DNA of 64,000 nt from Allomyces arbusculus (taxonomy: Eukaryota > Blastocladiomycota > Blastocladiomycetes > Blastocladiales > Blastocladiaceae), in the NCBI GenBank assembly GCA_027604705.1, contig JADHYV010000003.1, positions 1 through 64,000 on the forward strand. The letters run 5' to 3'. Below are positions 20,403 through 32,336 of the stretch, piece after piece (within the stretch, counting starts at the first letter, position 1; the number at the start of each line of letters is the position of its first letter). The notes below the pieces were generated by a model. It did no database searches and had not been told where the DNA came from. It saw nothing but the letters and a program-made list of their open reading frames with translations. The translations under genes and the position numbers were made by a program.

Positions 20403-23400
20403 TCATACTGCTGCCCCTGCACTGGACGCGCCGCCTGCATTGCCACCCGCTGCAGTTAGTGCTGGCGTGCCGCGCACCTGGTCCCACACCTTTTCCTCGT
20501 GCCGCTTGACAAAGTCGAGCTCGTCGACACTGCTGCGCAGCTTCAAGATGGCAAGAATTTCGGTACACCCCTGGTCGCCCTCGAACCGGTCCATCAATTC
20601 ACGGCTCGGCAGCGGGTAAATCTCAATCAGCTTGAGCAGCCGCTTGTACTCGTCGACGTTATCAAAGTGTTTGAGCGCGAGCATGTCGCCGTCGCCGTAC
20701 AGGAACACCTTCACCGTCTCAACCACGTTCACGAGCACTGTCAATTGCTTGATCGTGAGTCCCGGCCGTGAAGTCGATAGGATCAGCTGCGTCTCAAACG
20801 CGACATTGATATCGCGCCACAACTTCTTGATGTACTGCTTCATCAGGTCCTCGTAGAGATGGTTCGACAGGAACCCGAGCTCGTCGCCGATCTGGTCAAA
20901 CACGGCGTTGAGTTCTTGCGCAATTCCATCGTCCGTGATCAGGAGGTTCGGGTCGCTGCGGAAGACAATGGCTTCACCAGGCCCACGCAGCAGCTTGCGG
21001 TCATACTGCTCGAGGAGCCGCTCGGTCTCGCGCATGAGCAGCGGGATCACCAGCTGAATTTGGCGGCCAAAGACGACAAAAAGTCAGCATTGGGTCGTGA
21101 GCAGACAGGGCAGAATGAATCCCACCTGCGTGAACAACGCGTCCTGGATCGTGCGCTTGAGCTGGCGGAACGTGCGCAAAAAGTAAAACTCGATGTCGTT
21201 GTCCTTGTCGCCGCACTTTTTGATGCGAACGGCAATCTTGCCGAGACCCGTCAAGTCGGCCGTGAGTTCGTGCCAGTCGCAGTCTTCCACGTCCGATCCG
21301 ACGTGCACGAGCGCCTTGCTCACGACCACGTCGGCGAGTGCGTTCGCGTAGTGCAGCTCGACGCCCATGGCCTCAACGCCGGGTGCGGAAATCGCCACGT
21401 CGGTCAGCTGGCCGATACTGAGTCGCGCAACGACCACATTGGTCTTGGCGTTGGTGAGTGCGACGTAGGCTGCCGACGTGAGACCAAAAACGCGTGGGTT
21501 GAGCGGGAACTGCACGAGCGCCTTGGCCTCGAAAAAACCCGTGATGCCCGTCGGTGACGTTGGGCTCGTAGGGGTGGTCGGGGATGCTGAGCTGCGCGAC
21601 TGCAGGACTTGCTGTAGGCTGTCGACGTCCATGGCCTGCATGAGATCGTCGAGCTGCGCGCGCGCCGTCTCAACGTTGTTGATTTGCACGCAGACCTGGC
21701 AAACGGATGGAGAGTGACGTTAGTACTGATCTAGCAACAGCACGACCAATGCGCAGAAGCAGCGAACCTTGCACTTGAGCGCCTCGCGCTTGGCCTTGAC
21801 CTCGGCCTCGTCCAGCTCCCCCTCCTCCTCCACGGGCCCGGTCAGCCCTGGAGGCTTGGCCGTCAGCATGGCCATGGTCGATTCCACAGGCCCGGCCGGC
21901 TCTGGAGGCTTGGCCGTCAGCATGGCCATGGTCGATTCGATCAGGAGACGGACGCGCTCGCCGTACAAGTCGACCGACGAGCAGTAGAGCCGCACGAGCC
22001 GCATCATGAACTTGGCGCGAAAGTACTCGTCGGGCCACTGCAGCTTCTTTAGCCAGTCGGAGGTCTGGTGGAAGAACGAGAACATGTCGAGCACCGACGA
22101 AGAGTGCAGGACAACGTCGGAAACGGCCGTGAACTAGCCAACGCGGAGGGAAGTGCATCAGAGGGGTATTTTTTGGGGGGAAATTGAGAAAAAGCAGAGA
22201 GAAACGCACGTCGTCGAGCTTGATGGCGTTGATGATGATATCCTTGCCCTTGAGCCCGGTCATTTCCAGGAACAGGAACACGTAGGGCGCGAACCACGAC
22301 GAGACCTGGATGTAGTCGTTCAATCTGTCGGATCAACACGCTTCAGTTTGTGAATGACAGGGCTGGAGAAAGCGCAGCACGTCGAAACTCGTACGTCGGG
22401 TACGGATTGACCTTCTCCTGCACGACTTTGACCATTTCGTAGAGCGTGAACACGAGCGGGCTCGGCAGCTGCTTTTGCTCCTTCCAGCATCGTCGCCCAA
22501 TCTGCGAAATATAGTCCATTTCGAGCCCGACATACTTGAGGTAGATTTCGAGCGTCGTCTCGACGTGGTCCAGGTGGTGTCTGATTGCAAGCGGGATCAT
22601 TCGAGCCTCAGTTAGTGCCCGACTCGGCCGGCGCGACGACACGGAGATTTGAAATGAAAAAGACGCCCACCCACCGTTGAAACGACTTGGCAAAGTAGGA
22701 CCGCTCGTTGGTGATCTCGTCCATGAGCAGCTTCACCATTTCGAGCACGCGGCCAAAATGGTTGGCTGTGACGGGCGTCGAGAGCGCGTGTAAGATTTGG
22801 AACCGCTGAATGGCGCCAATCTGCACCATGGTGCGCAGTTCTTCGTCCCACGCCTTGATGTCGGGCCGCTCGGCCAAGAATTGCGCGTTCCCGTAAATGA
22901 ACCGCAGAATGTTGAGCGACTGGTCGAGCTCGTTTTCGGGCATGTTGCACGGGAAGACTTGCCGGTAGTTGATCGCGTTGAACCGGAAAATGCGCTCCAT
23001 GGCTGTTAGCAGCTTGACCCACCGCGCTTGCTCGCTGCGCGACATGACAAAGGCCTTGGCCGCATCAGCATCGGCGACCGTCTGGAACGCGAGAAACAGC
23101 GGCTGCAGCGTGATGCTCGACTTGGCGTACTTGGGCAGCAGCAGCTCGACGAGCATCAGGAATCGCGACGCGTCGCTCACGCCCCACCGCAGGGCGTAGA
23201 CGTAGAGCAGTGCGTCTGAGAGCCGCGATAGCGTGTTCTCGCCGTTTTGACCCATGCCGTAGGCGTTATCGAGGTCGAGGCACTTTTCGAGCAGCATGCG
23301 GTAGGCGTCCTCGTGATCGATCTTGTCGTCAAAGACGGGCTCGGCGGCGGATCGAATGACCTAGACGAGTTACGGTAATTAGGAACGACCTCGTCGCGAC

Positions 23401-25287
23401 ATGGTCTCCGACGGTGCTCAATGTACCAGTTCGGCCTTGCCGAGATTGACCGTCTCAGTGCCGCCCTTGTAGGTGACCGCCTTGGTCCCAAGGTACGCGG
23501 TCCCCTTGGTCTTGCCCACGGCGTCCTTGTCGTTCCACAACGCAAACTCGAGCGTATCGCCAGCCCTGGTCGCGATCACCAGCACTTCATTCAGTCATTC
23601 GAATTCGATCATGGCCCGGAAAATAGATTCCAGAAAAGAGAACGTACGCGATGTGCCAGCCGTCGTCGGACCGAAACGCGAGCTGCCCGTTTATGTGCAA
23701 GAACAGGGTGTTGACATCCAGGCTCTTGGGTGTAATATGCAAGTGGAACTTGGGCTGCTTGGCGAGCATCCCGGTAAACAGCGTCTCAAGCTCACGCACC
23801 TTTTCCGTCTCGCTATCGAGCCACATGCGAAAATCAAACTCGTTCGCATACCGCTCGGCATTGGTCACGTCCGACGCGAGCACCTCGAGCCGCTTCTTCA
23901 GCGCACGAACGCCCATGCGCAACGCGTGTGCCTGGTGCGCGTCAACGAGTTTGCGGTGCTCCTGCACGTTCCACGCGAAAATTGACTTGATCCACTCGAG
24001 CAGACCTTGAGAGTCGAGCTTGGAGCTCTGCGCCCACGCAATCGTTTCCGACGCCGTGCGCTCAAGCTTGTTCTCGCCGTCGGTCACTTCGCGCACGAGT
24101 TTTTCAAAGTACTGGTAGCAAAACTTTTCCTTGGCCTCGGCGTTCTTGGGTTTTTCCTTCGGCGGCATGTTTTCTTTGACCGTTTTCATAAACACGCGGA
24201 CCAGGTCGTAGATGCGCCGGCCCTCGAGCCGCTTGCCGGCTTTCTCGAGCACGTTGTCGTAAAAGTTGCCGAGACATTGGCCGAGCAGCTCCTCCTCGGG
24301 GTACATTTTGGTGCGCTTTTGCAGCTGGTGCAAGACCGTCTTGGCACGCCGCTTGAACTCGGAGACGATGATGGCGCTGACGCGCATCCGGAGAATCTAG
24401 TGATCGGAATCATGGTGTGGTCAGTGTGCCGCCCATCCCGACCCGACGACATCGCGAATCCACGTGATGCACGTACGTCCTCGGGCAGGTCAAACGGAAT
24501 GTCAGTCATGGCCGAGTCAGTGGCGGCGAGCAAGTCGTCGTCCTTTTTTTTTTCCTTCTTCTTTTTCTTGAGCCCGAACCGGCTCTTCTTCTCCTTACCC
24601 TTGGTCGCGAGATTGTCCTCGGAGTGGTCGGGTGAGTCGCCGTCCTCTTCCTCTTCCTCGGCGCCTTCAAACGGGAACGGGAGCAGCGCCGTGTGGATGG
24701 CACACTCGTAGACGGCACGCTACCATCCAATCAGAAAGTGAGTGGCCCAGTCATTGCTACCGCATGGTGGAGAGAAGAGCGCACCTTGTCGACGTGCACC
24801 TCGCGCGTAAACTCGTCCTTGAAGTCAAACGTGTCGCGCGTCGCATCGTAGAGGTTGACATTCGACTGCAGCGAATCGGGTCGCGTCAGTTAGCGACCAT
24901 GCGCACGTCGAATGGAGTCTCCAGGTGGTACCTCCAAGATGTATCGCGGCAGCTTGAGGTTTTCCTTGCGGTTCAGCTGAAACTGGTTCTGCTCAATGTT
25001 GCGCACGGCCTCGGCAATGCGCATCAGCTTGTGTGTGCCATGTCGCCGCACGTACTTGCGAACGCTACACGCATGGGAAGCCGAGCGACGGGTGGTCAGC
25101 GACGCCATGCATGACCGCGGCGTGCACTGCTGCCCCCAGAGGGGGGGGGGGGGGGAGAGAGAGAGAACGGACAAACGAACATGTCCCAGAGCTCCTGCGG
25201 TGTCTTCTTGGTGCCAAACACCTTGCGCTTCACCTTGAGCCCGCCGCCAAAGAGCAGCGTCTCGGTGCTGCGGTACTGCGACGGCAT
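20403..25287 (-). CDS. Large Munc13-homology/C2-domain protein (fungal Git1/YOR296W-like)
   Basis: A protein of about 1,400 residues in roughly a dozen exons, resembling the fungal Unc13-like family (DUF810/MHD plus C2), which acts in membrane traffic and signalling at the cell cortex. Supporting segments are DNAYGMGQNGENTLSRLSDA and LYVYALRWGVSDASRFLML, the helical MHD-like block around EWIKSIFAWNVQEHRKL, and a C2-like strand set (DTLEFALWNDKDAVG). The C-terminal half has FYFLRTFRQLKRTIQDALF and ERLLEQYDRKLLRGPG. Exon 1 is 25287-25181 (start MPSQYRSTETLL); exon 2 starts at 25064 and ends at 24930. Other introns lie near 24.7-24.9, 24.4, 23.6, 23.4, 22.6, 22.3, 22.2, 21.7 and 21.1 kb. Intron 1 carries a 15-G run. 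One exon contains an in-frame 18-residue tandem duplication. The family call rests on remembered motifs, so moderate confidence. Confidence 0.65.
21831..21938 (-). repeat. In-frame 54-bp tandem duplication in the Munc13-like gene
   Basis: Copies at 21831-21884 and 21885-21938 differ at only a handful of bases, near the start of each copy as read on the + strand. On the coding strand each gives 18 residues beginning STMAMLTAKPP and ending GPVE. The rest of the copy is identical, which points to a recent duplication in a linker before an acidic stretch. Confidence 0.95.
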
Positions 25288-26037
25288 GCTGGCAGCGTCG
25301 TGGTGCGCGCGCGGCGGGGGGTCGGTCGGCGGCGAGAATACAAGCGGCGACGGCAACCGCGTCGAGTGCGGGTCAGTTGGACTCGGCCAGCTGGTCCAAC
25401 TTGGTTCAGCGGTGCGCTGCGGCTGGCGCACAGGTTACGGTCGCAGCACTTGCGAGATCGGCGTGTCGCTGCGGGCCTGGTCAGATCGCTCAGGGGCGAA
25501 GTATCGTTTCGAGAGGGCCGGAGTCTGGTCGCAGGCGTCGTGGAGCAGCGTGCGAGGTTGCGGCGCGCGCGGATCAGGTTCAGCGGATCAGGGCAGCCGT
25601 AGGTCGAGTCGAGACACATTCCTGGCCGCGATTGCAGCAAGTTCCACTGACGCGAAGGCGCCTGGTGGGCTGGTTCAGGAGAGGGCCGCTGGTTGGTGTT
25701 GCGGAGAGCAAGAGAAAAGCGGTGAGCGCCAGATCCTTCGTTTGCTGGAAACCGGAAAGGCTGCAGTGATAATTTTGCTCGTGTATGAATCATGTGATCG
25801 CGTCCAGCATTTGATCAGTAAATGTCGCTGCAAAGCCGTTCCTCCAACGATCCCGGCACTGCCCTCCACGACCTCTCCAGCGAGGCTGCATCCCGGCTCG
25901 CCTGCTGCAACGGCACCCGATCACGCGCTGAACCCCGCCTGGCCGACGCGCCGCTGCGGGCTCCGCCGACGTGCGCTCCACAGCGCGGCTTCTCGCAAGT
26001 CTTCCATGCTTCTCGACGGCCAGCAGCCGCCACCACG
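25288..26037. other. Divergent intergenic region
   Basis: About 750 bases between the start of the Munc13-like gene (-) and the start of the four-TM protein gene (+). No protein-like frame is seen, and I identify no specific regulatory site. Confidence 0.45.
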
Positions 26038-27152
26038 ATGACCATGGAATCACGCCGCCATACGGCCATCATGGCCGAAAGACGCCTCTCCAATGTAATT
26101 CCTCGGCGCGTGCTCGACTCGGCTGGATGCCATTATTCTTAACCGCAGTGCTGGCCGGCTAGAACGCATCCAAGTCGCCGCTCGACAAGGAACCCAAGCG
26201 GTCGCCGCTCGACCACGTCGTCGACGACGTGCTCGGCGCCAACCGTCGCGTCGAGTACTGGATGAGCTCGAGGTTCCCGCCATTCCCGACTTTGGTCGCC
26301 TGGTCGATCCTTGCCGCTGTACGAACGTGCCCTGCTGCTCGCACGATTCGCATCGAACCTCTGCTGAGCCGTCACCCTGGCCGCGCCGTAGATGTACTCG
26401 ATTGGCGCGAGCGTCGGGCTCACGCAGTTCGACCCGGCCGTCGCCGCCATCATGGCCCAGTATGCGACCACGGCGACGCCCTACTACTACTCGGCCTGGG
26501 TCGCGATCACGCACGCCGCCCTGTCGCTCGTGACTGGGCTCACGCTCGCCTTTGTTCACTTCCATCCGCGATGGGCCAGTATCCCCGAATGCACGGCACG
26601 CGTGCGTCTGGTTGCCTGCTGCACGGTACGTACGCCCTGCGCAGTGCTGCCGCGACCATCATGGCAATCGGTCCCTTCTAACGACATTTGAAATGGTAGA
26701 TGACGCTCACGAACGTCATCTGCCTCTTCAGCACCTCCGTCTATCTCGTCACGACCGACAACCACCGAATGGCGCTGACGCGCCAGCCATCGACGACCTT
26801 GGCGGCGACCCTCTCCACCCTCGGCCTGCACGAAACTCTCCTCTGCATTTTCTGGTTCCTGGTGTGCATTCACCTGCACCTGTGTGTGACGTGCGTCGTG
26901 GTCCTGCTTCGCGCCATGGTTCTCGCACACCCGCCAAGTCCCGTCGCCAAGTATGCCGTTCTACCAACAACCTCGCCGGCACCGGAAGTCCTCGCGAGCG
27001 CTGCGGTCGGGGCCACGAGCCCGACAACGCGCCGCGGCAGCGAGTCGGTGCAGATGGCGTCGCATGATACGAATTTGGCGGGGACGGCGGGGGAATATCC
27101 TGCTGGGCCATGGGCGGGCGCGAGTGCCGCGGGGGTTCCGGACGGGATGTGA
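26038..27152 (+). CDS. Unrecognised four-TM membrane protein
   Basis: Not recognised. Four exons: 26038-26094, 26163-26318, 26392-26625 and 26700-27152, all joined in phase 0. The first exon gives MTMESRRHTAIMAERRLSN, a basic cytosolic start, and the second a charged segment followed by a hydrophobic stretch. Predicted membrane segments are PTLVAWSILAAMYSIGASV, YSAWVAITHAALSLVTGL (extended), LTNVICLFSTSVYLV, and LHETLLCIFWFLVCIHLH running on into VTCVVVLLRAMV. The last about 80 residues are Thr/Ser/Ala/Gly-rich and probably cytosolic. The acceptor choice at 26163 is forced, because the upstream AG leads to a stop. About 300 residues; function unknown. Confidence 0.6.
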
Positions 27153-27229
27153 TCAGGAAGAGGGTCGACTCGGAGGTGAACTGGAAGAATGTGGACAATT
27201 GCTCAATACATAGTCGTATTTTCTCGGTT

Positions 27230-28848
27230 TCAAAATTTGACAATCCACCGCATACGGTACATCCCGAGCGCGACCAGCACGACCGAGCCCATGTACGCCG
27301 CGAGCACCGCCACCGCGGTCGGGTCCGGCACGCGTAACGTATCCGTGGCCATATTGACCGCACCCGTCGCGAGATTCGCGCCCAAAAACACGACCAGACC
27401 ATTGGCATTCACCGCGTCCGCGACCTCGATCGCGGCCGTGGCCGAATCCGTGAACACGAACGCGTCCACCAACACGAGCAGCGCGACCATGCCAGCATTG
27501 ACAGCGACCGTCCATAGGACAAACGGGGCATTGCACAACCGCCGGCTCACGTTCGTGTGGAACGCAGTGCGTGTGATCCACAGTGCTGCCGCGGCCACGG
27601 CGATTTGCGGCGCGAGTGTGCGCCAGAGTAGCCGGCGCCATGCGGAGACGGTGGGGAGGGGGGACGCGAGCGCGCGGCCGACGTGGCGCGCGGCGAGGAA
27701 GATGGCCACATACCCGAACAGACTGGCGAGTCCTTCGCGGTTCGCACTGAACAAGTTGGCCCGTGGCGCCGTCAGAATGTACTGCTGCAGGCCCTTGGCA
27801 AGCAGAGCCTCGTAGTCTACAAGCAGGACGGCAAGGTCAGAAACTGGACCAAAACCGGGTGGACAACAGCAAGAACGGACCAATAAGCAGCATCGCGGCC
27901 ATGGGTGCGTCGCTCCACCTCACCCATCTGTCGAGGAACACGACAATCGGACCAAGCGCTGCCAATGTGAAGAAAAAGTTCCAGTGTACGCCGTACTCGG
28001 ACACATGTTCCTGGTAGTCGAGCCCCTTGACTGAGATGACCCGGCCGAGCCCGAGCACCCAGAGGGGCCATCCGCGGCGAATGCTGGACCAGACAGTCAG
28101 TGTTGGCGACGCGGCCGAACCATACTTGAGCCCGACGGTCAGACCCTGGGTGAAGACAAAACAGCCGACGCCGAGATCCATCTCCAGTCAAGAAAACGAG
28201 CGTGCAATGATGAGCAAACTAGAACCGTTCCACACTGCACACTCTCGACGCAATCGTACCAATGACGTCCCAAACACCTCGGTCTTGGCGAACCGGCGCG
28301 GGAACACATGAAAATCCACCGCCAAGATCGCAAAGCACGTCAAACTCATCATGAGCGCGCGATAGACCGTGACAGCTGGCTTGATCCGGTCATTCAGCTG
28401 CCGCGTCCACTCCTTCATATGCGCGTGCGATGGCGGCATGCGCGCGAGCGATCCAGGCCGCGGAAACGCGACCGCAACGAGAAGACCAAACGTGGCGCAG
28501 AGCACCGCGCGGTGTGCGAGCACGTCAGGCCAGAGGACGGCCGCGTTCGGGACCGCAACGAGGAACGCAAATTCAAGAAGCCATCGGATGGGGCGTGGGA
28601 CGCGCACGAGGTACGACGAGCCGTGACCGAATTGATGGATGACCAGCTTGAGCGCGAGGTACGAGAACTAGGACCCCAGGACACCATCCGGTTAGGCCTC
28701 GGCGATAACTTCAGAGCGAGCGAACGCGGGCCAAAGGTCGACTAACCACGGCGACGAGCAAAACGCGATGCACTTCCTCCATTGACGTGCCCGTCAGGCC
28801 CGAGACGAATTGTTCCTTTTCGTGGCGGCGGATTTCTTGCTCGGACAT
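27230..28848 (-). CDS. GWT1: GPI-anchor inositol acyltransferase (GWT1/PIG-W)
   Basis: ER multispanning enzyme that acylates the inositol ring of glucosaminyl-phosphatidylinositol in GPI-anchor synthesis. Diagnostic motifs in order: [16 protein letters not shown] at the N-terminus, [20 protein letters not shown] followed by GTSL and MDLGVG, then [19 protein letters not shown], and [17 protein letters not shown]. Exon 1 starts at 28848 ([13 protein letters not shown]); an in-frame ATG at 28950 would add 34 residues and cannot be ruled out. Introns lie near 28.7, 28.2 and 27.85 kb, the last probably with a GTCCGT donor. The gene is convergent with the four-TM gene, their stops being under 80 bases apart. 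Size and hydrophobicity fit the family. Confidence 0.88.
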
Positions 28849-29221
28849 GGTCCCAGACCCCGTCGCAGCAAATGGCGGTGATCCTGGCGCGAGCAGTCCT
28901 GCTTGGTGCTGATCTGCATCGCGCAAGACAGCGGCAAGTTGTTCTTCCATTTCCTGCCGCTCAAATCGTCGTTATTGCTGTGATTCACGTTGATTGCGAC
29001 CAGTCGGAAGGTGAATAGTTTATGCTGATCCTTTACCACCTTCTCGGTATAGTCAAGCGTCAACGCGACAGGACGAACCAACCACATCGTCCGACAACAG
29101 GTCTCGAGCAAGTATCAAACCGCGCTCACCACGCGACCGACGCCGGATAGCGCGTGGAATCCAAAGTGGTGTCAAATGAAATGTATTTACACAAACGAGG
29201 CGAGCCAGCACAACGGCTGAT
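28849..29221. other. Intergenic region between GWT1 start and SRP9 end
   Basis: No supported gene. This interval should hold the GWT1 promoter on the minus strand and the SRP9 3' end. No clear motif was found. Confidence 0.4.
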
Positions 29222-29747
29222 CTACTTCTTGCCCTTCTTCTTCTTCTTACCCGCCCCCTTGCCGTGTCCTGTTGGTGGCGTCGTTGCCGAGGTCGGTGCG
29301 GGTTTGGCCATGCGTGGTTGCCGGTTCTGCAGCTTTTCCATCATGACGCGGTTTAGCATGAGGAAGCGCTTGATGTCGTCTTGCTTGTCGATGGTCGATT
29401 GCAGACACTAGCGGACCGCACAATCCCGACTGGTCAATCAAATGCCCGACCAACACCGACTGACGGCAAGAAGGGGCGTATTTACCACGCGGTCGTCGGT
29501 CACCTTCAACCGGATCTCGGAACTCGACGGCCGAATGCTCGCAACGTAGCGCGTCTACCGTGCGTGGGTGGACAACGGCGGGAACACATCTGAGAGTCAG
29601 GTTCCGCATGCTCCATCCTTTTTCGGGTCGTGGTGGATCATGGTGCAGCCGGGCAAGAGTAGATCACGGTACACTGGGCTTTTCGACCGCCGACTCGAGG
29701 AGCAGGTTGACTTTTTCGTTGAACGTGTCGTTGTCTCGAATGCGCAT
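29222..29747 (-). CDS. SRP9: Signal recognition particle subunit SRP9 (SRP21-type)
   Basis: A small Alu-domain protein of the signal recognition particle, which with SRP14 binds SRP RNA and slows elongation while ribosomes are brought to the ER. Three exons are assembled from splice motifs. Exon 1 starts at 29747 and gives MRIRDNDTFNEKVNLLLESA. Exon 2 gives TRYVASIRPSSSEIRLKV then TDDRV. Exon 3 gives CLQSTIDKQDDIKRFLMLNR. The joined KVTDDRVCL is the family hallmark, and TRYV precedes it as in other SRP9 proteins. Donors are GTACCG and GTAAAT. The tail is unusual: after Pro/Thr-rich text it ends GKGAGKKKKKGKK, a strongly basic extension also seen in some fungal SRP21 proteins. No usual N-terminal Trp-Glu-Glu-Phe is visible, so a further upstream exon is possible. 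Confidence 0.75.
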
Positions 29748-30254
29748 GGTTGTGGGATCGTCGTGGCTGGCAAAGAAATACGATGTCGATGGCTGCGGCA
29801 GCAGGAGGTTGGATCCAAAGAGATCATTCCTAGTCGGCCAAGTTCGCCAAGTGTAAAGAAAACCTCACCATGTCTTGTGCAGCTCAGCCGTAAACCTAAC
29901 GCATACCTCCCCCATTTCGAACATCTAGGTCGTTCGAGTTGCTTGCATTTCGTGCAATCACGCTGGATGTTACGGGTAGAGTGAGTGGACGATGAGCAAC
30001 AGAAGATGTTAATATCGACTGAAATGGAGCGTTGGACGACGAGAGCGAGACAAAATTTGCATGTGTACTTCGAGCTTCGGATTCGGATGTCAGACATCCA
30101 CGCAGCAACGTTGAACTTGGCCAACCTTGCGCCATACGTTGCATGTTTGCATTTCAAATCGATATCAGTTCAGTCTCCATCCTCCTCAGTCGTCCCGTCG
30201 CCATACCTACGTCGCCCCACTCTCTTGCCCGCCCGGAAGCAACCCCCGCCGTCG
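29748..30254. other. Intergenic region upstream of SRP9
   Basis: No supported coding frame. AT content is higher than average around 29990-30170. This is the likely promoter of SRP9 on the minus strand. Confidence 0.4.
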
Positions 30255-31529
30255 TCACACGGGCACGTGCACATCCACCGTGAACGCGCGAATATGCTCA
30301 GCATCCAGCGTCCACTCTCCTAAAAACTGGTGGCACTCGCCGACCAGGTCCACCTCGTCTGTCAAGTGCTTGAGAAATGCCTCCATCTTGGCACCGCGCG
30401 GGTAATCCCCCTTGGTCTCGATAAACACATCTTTCGCCTCTTCCATGTTATCGAGTTTGGCGCAGAGGTACATGTGCAGGTCGTGGCACAGGTGGAACAC
30501 GGAACTCGGCGTGCCAAACACACCCTCCCCCTTTTTACGATTCACGGCAGGCGAAACGCCGGGCGCCGGGCGCGACCGTGTCGCGGGGGACGCCTTGCTG
30601 AGACTTGGCGAGAGCGCGCCGCCGGCACCGCCGGCGCCGACGTGCGACGCCGCAGCGAGGAGACCGCCGTGGATCGCAGACGCGCCGGCAGTAGCTGGTT
30701 TCCGCGCGCCGGATGCGGGCGACTTGCCGCCGGCACCCCCGTTCCCAGCCACGGGTCCTGCGGGACTTGCTGCCCCGATCGTGGTCCCAGCGAGCGACGA
30801 CGTGACCGTATCAATTTCGTGCAGTGCGTGTTCCTGCTGCGAACGGCGGTACAGCGTGGTCCGTGCTTCTGGCAACTGGCCCGTCTTGATTTGCGCGAGC
30901 GCCTTGAGCAACGCAACGACCGAGTAGGTATGTTCGTCGAGCACGAGCTTGTGTGCGGTCATTTGCGAGAGCGACCGCAGCGTTTCTTCCGTGTCCCCGG
31001 CAAGAAACGCCGTGCGCGCATTCAGCAGCAGGTAGACGTCGAAGAGCCGCGCGTGCCGGTCCTCGGCGCGCCGATTCAGGTGCGTGCATGCAGTGCGCAC
31101 CTGCGTCCACGCGCGGTGCAGCGCCTTGTCCGCGGCGTTGGGTAACTTGTCGTCGCCGTAGAGCGTAACGAGTTGCAGGCCCGCGACGCCGTAGGCGTAC
31201 TCGTTAGCCTCGGCGGCGGCCGGGCCGAGGGTAGGCGGGGTTGGGCGCACGCCACGCGCGATGACGCTGGCGAGAATGGCTTCGCTGAGTGCGCGTTCCT
31301 TGGTGACTAGGTGCAGGCCCGTGACGGCGAGCAGGTCGCCCGTCGTGGTGGGGAGGGACGACTCGTATTCGGCCAGCAGCGACGCGGCCTTGTCGTGGAT
31401 CACAACGCGCTGGTCGTCAGCGGTGGTCGCGCCAGTTGCGATCGCGACGTTGGCGTCCTTAATGACGCGTTTGACGTCCCTGAGCACCTCCTTTTCGCGC
31501 GCGCCGAGCGGTGGGGCGGCAACGGACAT
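30255..31529 (-). CDS. Unrecognised single-exon helical protein
   Basis: Not recognised. A 424-codon frame with no intron, starting MSVAAPPLGAREKEVL. Residues 1-240 are helical, with Leu/Ala spacing like TPR or other helical hairpins (for example RHARLFDVYLLLNARTAFL and EETLRSLSQMTAHKLVLDEH). Residues 250-330 form a Gly/Ala/Ser/Pro-rich linker, probably disordered. Residues 335-424 are again ordered (VFHLCHDLHMYLCAKLDNME and ECHQFLGEWTLDAEHIRAF). The two ordered parts may pack together with the linker as a loop. There is no signal peptide or membrane segment, so it is probably soluble. The bordering gene is divergent SKI8. Confidence 0.65.
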   Translation of the reverse strand: MSVAAPPLGAREKEVLRDVKRVIKDANVAIATGATTADDQRVVIHDKAASLLAEYESSLPTTTGDLLAVTGLHLVTKERALSEAILASVIARGVRPTPPTLGPAAAEANEYAYGVAGLQLVTLYGDDKLPNAADKALHRAWTQVRTACTHLNRRAEDRHARLFDVYLLLNARTAFLAGDTEETLRSLSQMTAHKLVLDEHTYSVVALLKALAQIKTGQLPEARTTLYRRSQQEHALHEIDTVTSSLAGTTIGAASPAGPVAGNGGAGGKSPASGARKPATAGASAIHGGLLAAASHVGAGGAGGALSPSLSKASPATRSRPAPGVSPAVNRKKGEGVFGTPSSVFHLCHDLHMYLCAKLDNMEEAKDVFIETKGDYPRGAKMEAFLKHLTDEVDLVGECHQFLGEWTLDAEHIRAFTVDVHVPV

Positions 31530-32336
31530 GGCTGGTTGAAGGAGTTGGGGCGCGAGCGGTGAAGACTTGGTCAGGGGGATAGGGGGTGGGCGTTGGTCGC
31601 GGAGGAACGCGAATGCGGATCTGGGCTTGGAGAGGAAGGATCTCGGGGGCGACGCGCGAGCACGGTCGTTGGCGTGCGATCAGTCGTGGCGAAAGCAGGC
31701 GCCGTCGAGGCAAACTTGGTCGCCGGGCTCTTTTGCTGCAAGTAATGGGTGGCTGGCTGCAGCGGGTGTGGTTGTGGTTGTGTCGACGTGGTCGACGTTG
31801 TATCAGGCACTCGCTGTGACCTGAAGGGAGAGTACGAGTGTATCTATTCGCCACGAGGGCTGGTGCGAACGTGGAACGCGGGCCCTGCCCATGCACACGT
31901 GCTAGCTGGACCAGGCGTGGGACGCTTCAGACACGAACGCAGGGAAAGATGATTTTTTGGGTCGTGAGAGACGACCTGGCGCGTATCACGCGAATCACGT
32001 CGATTGCTCGTGAACACCGCGCATCGTTCTTGACCACACCAGACCGACCAGCTTGTCATCGTTGAGCACCGGCCTGCGGCACGAACCAACCCGCCGACCA
32101 CGGGGCGACTTATCGTAAACCAATCCCGCTCAGGTGTACCCGGCGTCTTGGGCAACTTGGACGCGAAACCGACTCGCTTCGACCGATTCCAGGTGATCAC
32201 CAGCTTCCAGCACCATGGTAGCGCACAATACTGCAAAGGGATCCAAGGATTTCCCGCAGATCGACTGACGATGCAACCACCGTTTTCTCCGTCACGTTCA
32301 GTACACGTCGGTCGGCGCCATTGATAATGGTGCGCC
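31530..32336. other. Divergent intergenic region before SKI8
   Basis: About 800 bases between two divergently transcribed genes. No frame looks like protein. I identify no specific site; promoters for both genes are expected here. Confidence 0.4.
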
